Shown: one piece after another, positions 60,134 through 64,000 of the stretch | Layout of the letters: each line of letters begins with the position of its first letter | How positions within the stretch are numbered: the first letter of the stretch is position 1 | NCBI RefSeq assembly: GCF_029784135.1 | Contig: NC_073745.1 | Location: 64,820,218 to 64,884,217, forward strand | DNA: 64,000 nt | Direction: 5' to 3' | Origin: Toxorhynchites rutilus septentrionalis | Taxonomy: Eukaryota; Arthropoda; Insecta; Diptera; Culicidae | Notes under the pieces: model-generated | Database searches by the model: none | Seen by the model: the letters and a program-made list of their open reading frames with translations, nothing else | What the model was told of the DNA's origin: nothing | Made by a program: the position numbers and the translations under genes

Positions 60134-61439
60134 AAAAAAAACTCTTTCGCATGAATGTATTTTTCAATTCCCAGGGGAACTGGCAGATTATTTATCAGCA
60201 ACGATAATATCTTTCCGTAATCTTCTCGATGCTGGATGGAATTTAAACGAAAGAAGTTCCGCACGTATATATGTGTGTGTGTGGCGGCTGCTTCGATATC
60301 TCAAATGGAATCGATTTTCGGTGCTGATACTCTCTCGGTCGTCTTCTCTTCTTCTCATAAATCGGCTTTTCTGCGCTCCCTCACAGTTCCAAACAAATTG
60401 AATGCGTGTCAGATCAGGCTAGGTGATGAATCCCTCGATCCCTCGCCGTACAGCTCGTTCCGCTAGTTCAGCTCGTTCAATAACCATGTTGTCTTGTCGA
60501 TGTCCTCACGAAAAATGATTCCGTTTCAAAAGGAAGGTCTTGTATTATAGAGACTTTAAACTTTTGCAGTTCATTCGTCTCTAGGCTTGAGAAAGGCCCT
60601 TTGAAAACTCTACTCTACTTTACTCCAGCGTTACCACCTCCACCCTCTTGCCTTGAGAAAGGCACTCGATCCCTCGCCGTCCAGCTCGTCCAGCAACGAT
60701 GTTGTCCAGTCGGTGTCCACACAAAGAATGGGTGCGTTTCACCACCAGAATATCGCTTAAGTATGCTTTTTGTGCGTGATTGAATCGAGAGAAGGTGTGG
60801 TTTACGATGGCAATTTGGAAGGCAAACTAGAGGGGAATGAACTCTCTGAGTTTGAAACTTTCGGCGACTGAGCAAAAATCGATTGAAAATTATATGTTTT
60901 TCGCGATGCGAAACATTTTCCGTTGCGCGCGCATCCAATATTGGATACGAAAATTTTCTACTGATGGGGAAGAATAATTTTCAGATACTTTCCTGCTAAT
61001 TGCGATTGATTGAAAAATCACAAAACCAAATGTATTTGGTTGCAGTGTTATATGGATAGAAAACATTAGACAACGTTTCGCATCAATGTATTTTTCAATT
61101 CCCAGGGAAACTGGCAGAGTATTTTTCAGCAACGATTAGTACTTTCCAGATTTTCCTCGATACTCGAAGCCCACCAGTGCTTAATGCTAACTCGATAACC
61201 ACCTGTTAATAGCACTTAATTGAAAAATATTTGGTCGCAGTGATACATGGATAGAAAACATTAAAATAAACTCTTTCACATGAATGTATTTTTCAATTCC
61301 CCGGGGAACTGGCAGATTATTTTTCAGCAACAATTGAATCTTTCCGGAATTTTCTCGATGCTGAATGGCATCCAAACGAAGAGTTCCGCGCGTGTATGTG
61401 TGTGTGGCGACTGCTCCGATCTCTTCCCGGGGAACCGTT

Positions 61440-61680
61440 TGTGGCATCACTCTCCTCCTAATGGCCTAAGGTGCACAAACAGGCTCTTGGTGACACCGTT
61501 CATCCGCGCTTTCATGATAAACGAAGAGCTTCACCACAACAGCGACAACATGCTCCCATCGCTGTTCAATTAGAACTGAGTGGATTACCGAGCGGCGCTC
61601 GCTTATATACCGATTGGTGATTTCAATAGCCTGTTTTGAAGGCAATTTTAAGACTATTGAAACAAGTTTTTGGATCAAAA
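61440..61680 (-). pseudogene. H1-like segment with TATA box (element B)
   Basis: Same block as 11106-11380: TATATAAGCG on the minus strand (61603-61610), leader, then SFIMKARMNGVTKSLF. More damaged than the copy at 52395. Assignment to H1 rests on that copy. Confidence 0.4.
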
Positions 61681-61879
61681 AGTAACAAGTATATAACGCG
61701 TAGACATTTTATCTTTCGAATGAAGTGTTTATCATACCATTTCGTTCAGTTGTTGAGGAGCTATTAACACTCAAAATCTCGGTCTCCGGCGTAACGCTTT
61801 CGTTTTCGAAACTTTGATTTTACACCCTGGTATAGAAATGAAAGACGTAGTCCTACGTCAAAAAAAGTTTTGGAAAAGT

Positions 61880-62830
61880 GGCGATTTATTTCTCAATATA
61901 GTCTCCTTTTAGCTAGATACACTTGACTCAACGATGCTCCAACTTCCTTAATCCATCTGAAAAATACGTTTTCTTGAGGTCTGCAAAGTAGGCCTCCGTG
62001 GCGGCGATGACCTTCTCATCAGAGCTGCAATTTGTCACAGTCACTGCATATATTTGGGCTACTATGACGACCAAAGCAACATTACCACCAAACGACGTGC
62101 AACAAAACATAAACCGACAGAACAAATTCCTCACTCTTTGATGCTAAATAGTTTGTCAGAGCGTTTTGATCATCAAAGCATGTTGCAAGTCAGCGCATTT
62201 TGATCGTCAAGACAAGAAATACCATGTCACCTGACTAATGGAAGTTTACACGTTTACCATTTACAATTCTTATATAAAATGCTAAAACTTCGAGGAGAAC
62301 GAGGGATATAAATGAGTTCAAACGGACTTTCAAATACGTGAATTTCGATATATATTCCGTTGCCTAAATGGTTTGCAATCGCTCACACGTTATCGCGTGT
62401 TCGAAATAGTATTTACTTTGGTAAATACAAGAAACAATAACCGGAATGAAAATCGAAGCTTTGGTCGATGAAAATAAAATGCAATCTGCGACAATAATCA
62501 TTTCATTACGGACAATTTTACCGCCTACTTGATCGGTCAAAGCGTATTGACAAAGTTCAGTAACAGGCAAATTGTTGCATCGTACTCTGTCAGTCTCCAT
62601 TTGACCGAGATTTTTGTCAGTAGGAAGTGACTAACGTGCCTCGTCAGTTGTCGGTGACATTGATGAAAAATGCAGCTCTGCTCCTCATTCAAGTTTGGAA
62701 ACAAAAAAAAATCGCACGGGGCCAAATCTGGAGAATACGGTGGATGGGGCAGCAATTCGACCAATTTGGAAGTGGCGACGGCGGATTTTCTATTTTTTGC
62801 AGTTTCCTAAAATCCGCGGACACGCTCGCT
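61880..62830 (-). pseudogene. mariner N transposase pseudogene in two parts
   Basis: The minus-strand right part (62681-62830) reads LLPHPPYSPDLAPCDFFLFP, the third-Asp region of a mariner. The left part (61880-62029) reads DEKVIAATEAYFADLKKTYF, then GLRKLEHR, stop or frame change, VKCI and LKGDY, the typical end of this kind of mariner. They are separated by a 651-bp hAT MITE. Upstream, FDRVWKRACPRILGNCKK may be the start of another block. The first and second Asp motifs are missing. Confidence 0.75.
62030..62680. mobile_element. hAT-type MITE with 8-bp target duplication
   Basis: The ends are CAGAGCTGCAATTTGTCAC and, inverted, CAGAGCTGCATTTTTCATC. Flanks CTTCTCAT (62022-62029) and CTCCTCAT (62681-62688) are 8-bp duplications with one difference. 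It interrupts the transposase of mariner N between FFLFPNL and EKVIAATEAY. The inside has no transposase. Confidence 0.85.
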
Positions 62831-63147
62831 TCCACACACGGTCAAAACAAAACAACGAGTCCGATTCGGCTGACATTTTGACAGTAGTCGTTTACGAGAA
62901 TGTACCACATGATAAGTAGTCTCTCTTGCGATACTGACACCATCGGGCGATGAGGCTAAGTACTTATTAGACCGCCCTCGTACTTACTTATCGATTAGTT
63001 TTGGTAAGTACAATATTGTTTCAAGCCATAAAACTTGTTCTATTGTATAGGTTTAGTGGAGGAAATTGTACTAAATAAATGAAATGATTTCATCATCAAA
63101 TTACTCAGTCATATTCTAATAAAAAAAAATCTCTGAAAAATATGTTT

Positions 63148-63379
63148 TGTTCAGTCAGAGTGGACCAAGTACGCATAGCTAGTAGAAAAACCTGCTTTAT
63201 TCACCCAAAAGAGTTTTTTTTTCGTAATAGTACCATTATGCGACCTTGCTAACAAAGAGCTGTAGAAAAACAATTGGGGAAAATGATTGGAAGCTACTAA
63301 AACTATACAGCTTCACACTTTGAATTTGATTTACTCGAAATCATAATTATGTAACTTGGTCCGGTCTGACTGAACACCG
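63148..63379. mobile_element. MITE with GTTCAGTCAG...GACCGG ends
   Basis: The left end TGTTCAGTCAGAGTGGACCA and the inverted right end CGGTGTTCAGTCAGACCGGA match the copy at 22294-22528. It lies against a Tc1 transposase fragment, interrupting it. Confidence 0.65.
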
Positions 63380-63389
63380 ACCATATATC

Positions 63390-63690
63390 AATATCTAAAA
63401 AGAATGTTTTGAAGAAGCTCTGAAGACCTTGTTCACGCAGTCGGTTGCTCACAGTTCTACTAGTTGTGTTGAAGCCCAACTCTTCCTGGATAATCCGAAG
63501 AGGTTTCGGGATCCGATCGAACCAAGCGGCGAATAAGGCGATCTGTGTGAACTGAGGTTTTACGAGGTCTGTCACTTCCGGTTTATTGAGTTTATTAAAA
63601 ACTTCTCGCTTTAAGGTGAAGGTGGAAGCTAGCCACAAATGGCTGCCACAATGGCGCGCATTTCTTTCATCTCCCTCCCTCACTCCTCGC
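63390..63690 (-). pseudogene. Tc1-like transposase N-terminal fragment
   Basis: The minus strand reads VTDLVKPQFTQIALFAAWFD, RIPKPLRIIQEELGFNTTSR, TVSNRLREQGLQSF. The EELGFNTSxRTVxxRLRExGL pattern is the second DNA-binding helix region of Tc1-like transposases. Truncated before the catalytic domain at the MITE boundary. Confidence 0.65.
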
Positions 63691-64000
63691 CCAAAAATCA
63701 ATAATTTTGCGAAACAGTGTGAAGAAAATGATCGTTTTCGCACACTTCCCATTAGGTGATATCAACCAAACTCTAATCGATTACTCACAAGATATTAAAT
63801 TTTCATCTGCTGCCGCACTGTATAGAGAAAACGTCGGAAAACTCGAGCACGTGCTCTGAAAGTTAAATTTTCTTTTTTCAATCTTCGGCAATGGTTTTAT
63901 TTGTATTGGTGAAAGCATCGTTATTTTTTCGACACTGATGCCAGACAACATAATCGGAACAGCTATCAAAACCACTCAATAAAATATTATTCGTGAGTCA
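63691..64000. other. Terminal interval, nothing recognised
   Basis: No domain or repeat seen up to the window end. Confidence 0.4.

Larger units (their letters stand above)
58268..61859. mobile_element. Histone-related palindrome-ended element, copy B
   Basis: It starts CAGGAAGTGGGTTATAT (as in A) and ends GACGTAGTCCTACGTC (61844-61859). It is made of many copies of the tail repeat (58430 to 61350), two related blocks with CAAGCGGAACCAATTTTCGA / CAAATGGAATCGATTTTCGG (58930-59210, 60290-60530), a short block at 60650-60900, and an H1-like end with TATA (61440-61680). H3 sequence is not present. Element D (59718-60133) lies inside it. No mobility protein is visible. Confidence 0.55.
58232..62979 (-). 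mobile_element. mariner N, split by element B and a hAT MITE
   Basis: The left end (GGCAATCCGATAAGTACTAC, then AAGCCTAC) lies at 58232-58259. The transposase 3' end resumes at 61860 after element B, and a further block at 62681-62900 holds the middle of the transposase. The right end inverted reads GGTCTAATAAGTACTTAGCC. The shared ATAAGTACT and AGCCT parts support these as paired ends, though imperfectly. The outer limits may be off by several bases. Confidence 0.6.

Overview
The window looks like intergenic and intronic DNA from a TE-rich insect genome, most probably a culicine mosquito (Aedes/Culex side). This is an inference. It rests on AT-rich DNA with short spliced introns, an insect-type calpain C-terminus, tRNA-derived SINEs ending in GAA/A-rich tails, RNase H-bearing LINEs, several mariner subfamilies and two copies of a DD37E Tc1/mariner-type element of the kind described from mosquitoes (ITmD37E). 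I saw no prokaryotic operons, CRISPR array, tRNA or rRNA gene, and no viral gene.

Host-type coding signal is sparse. The best case is the last two coding exons of a calpain, on the minus strand (49373-49458 and 49527-49853), encoding the C-terminal penta-EF-hand domain. A second locus (23764-25955, plus) is a THAP9/P-element-transposase-like gene or gene remnant with a coiled coil; its ~66-bp intron has been inflated by a 1.3-kb DD37E transposon. A third possibility is a short first coding exon with a clean splice donor at 14020-14145 (minus).

Nearly everything else is mobile DNA, often nested. From left to right: Tc1 remnant (84-1310); mariner M1 (2794-4098); hAT-type element with a mariner inside (6326-7366); Helitron/mini-me-like tandem repeats (7827-8290); histone-carrying element A (8629-11556) inside mariner M2 (8613-12427), which ends in a (TA)n tract; mariner M3 (17379-18573); Tc1 remnant (18740-19690); two TTAA-flanked elements (20229-20474, 20593-21796); DD37E copy 1 (24005-25301); Helitron-like element with six ~145-bp units and a 227-bp (TA)n (29626-31175); Harbinger (34310-35599); large palindromic element C with histone H2A fragments (37616-42664); LINE with a second, inverted LINE inserted in it (43486-47160); SINE (48530-48704); foldback/MULE-like element with 9-bp TSD in the calpain gene (49980-51196); histone H1-like fragment (52395-52860); DD37E copy 2 (54754-56022); mariner P (57464-58192); mariner N (58232-62979), which carries histone-related element B (58268-61859) and a hAT MITE (62030-62680).

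The most unusual feature is a family of elements (A, B, C, D) sharing a terminal palindrome (GACGTAG NN CTACGTC). A and B also share a 5' end and a nearly identical 3' ~180 bp. Members carry broken histone gene fragments: H3 twice, H2A twice plus a partial third, and H1-like sequences three times. Several fragments keep the 3' stem-loop typical of replication-dependent histone mRNAs, and the H3 and H2A pairs are arranged as long inverted repeats. A, B and D each sit in an A-run, and A and B both sit in the A-run next to a mariner terminal repeat. This could be a mobile family that has captured histone genes, or the scattered remains of a rearranged histone cluster; it is the main thing to follow up.
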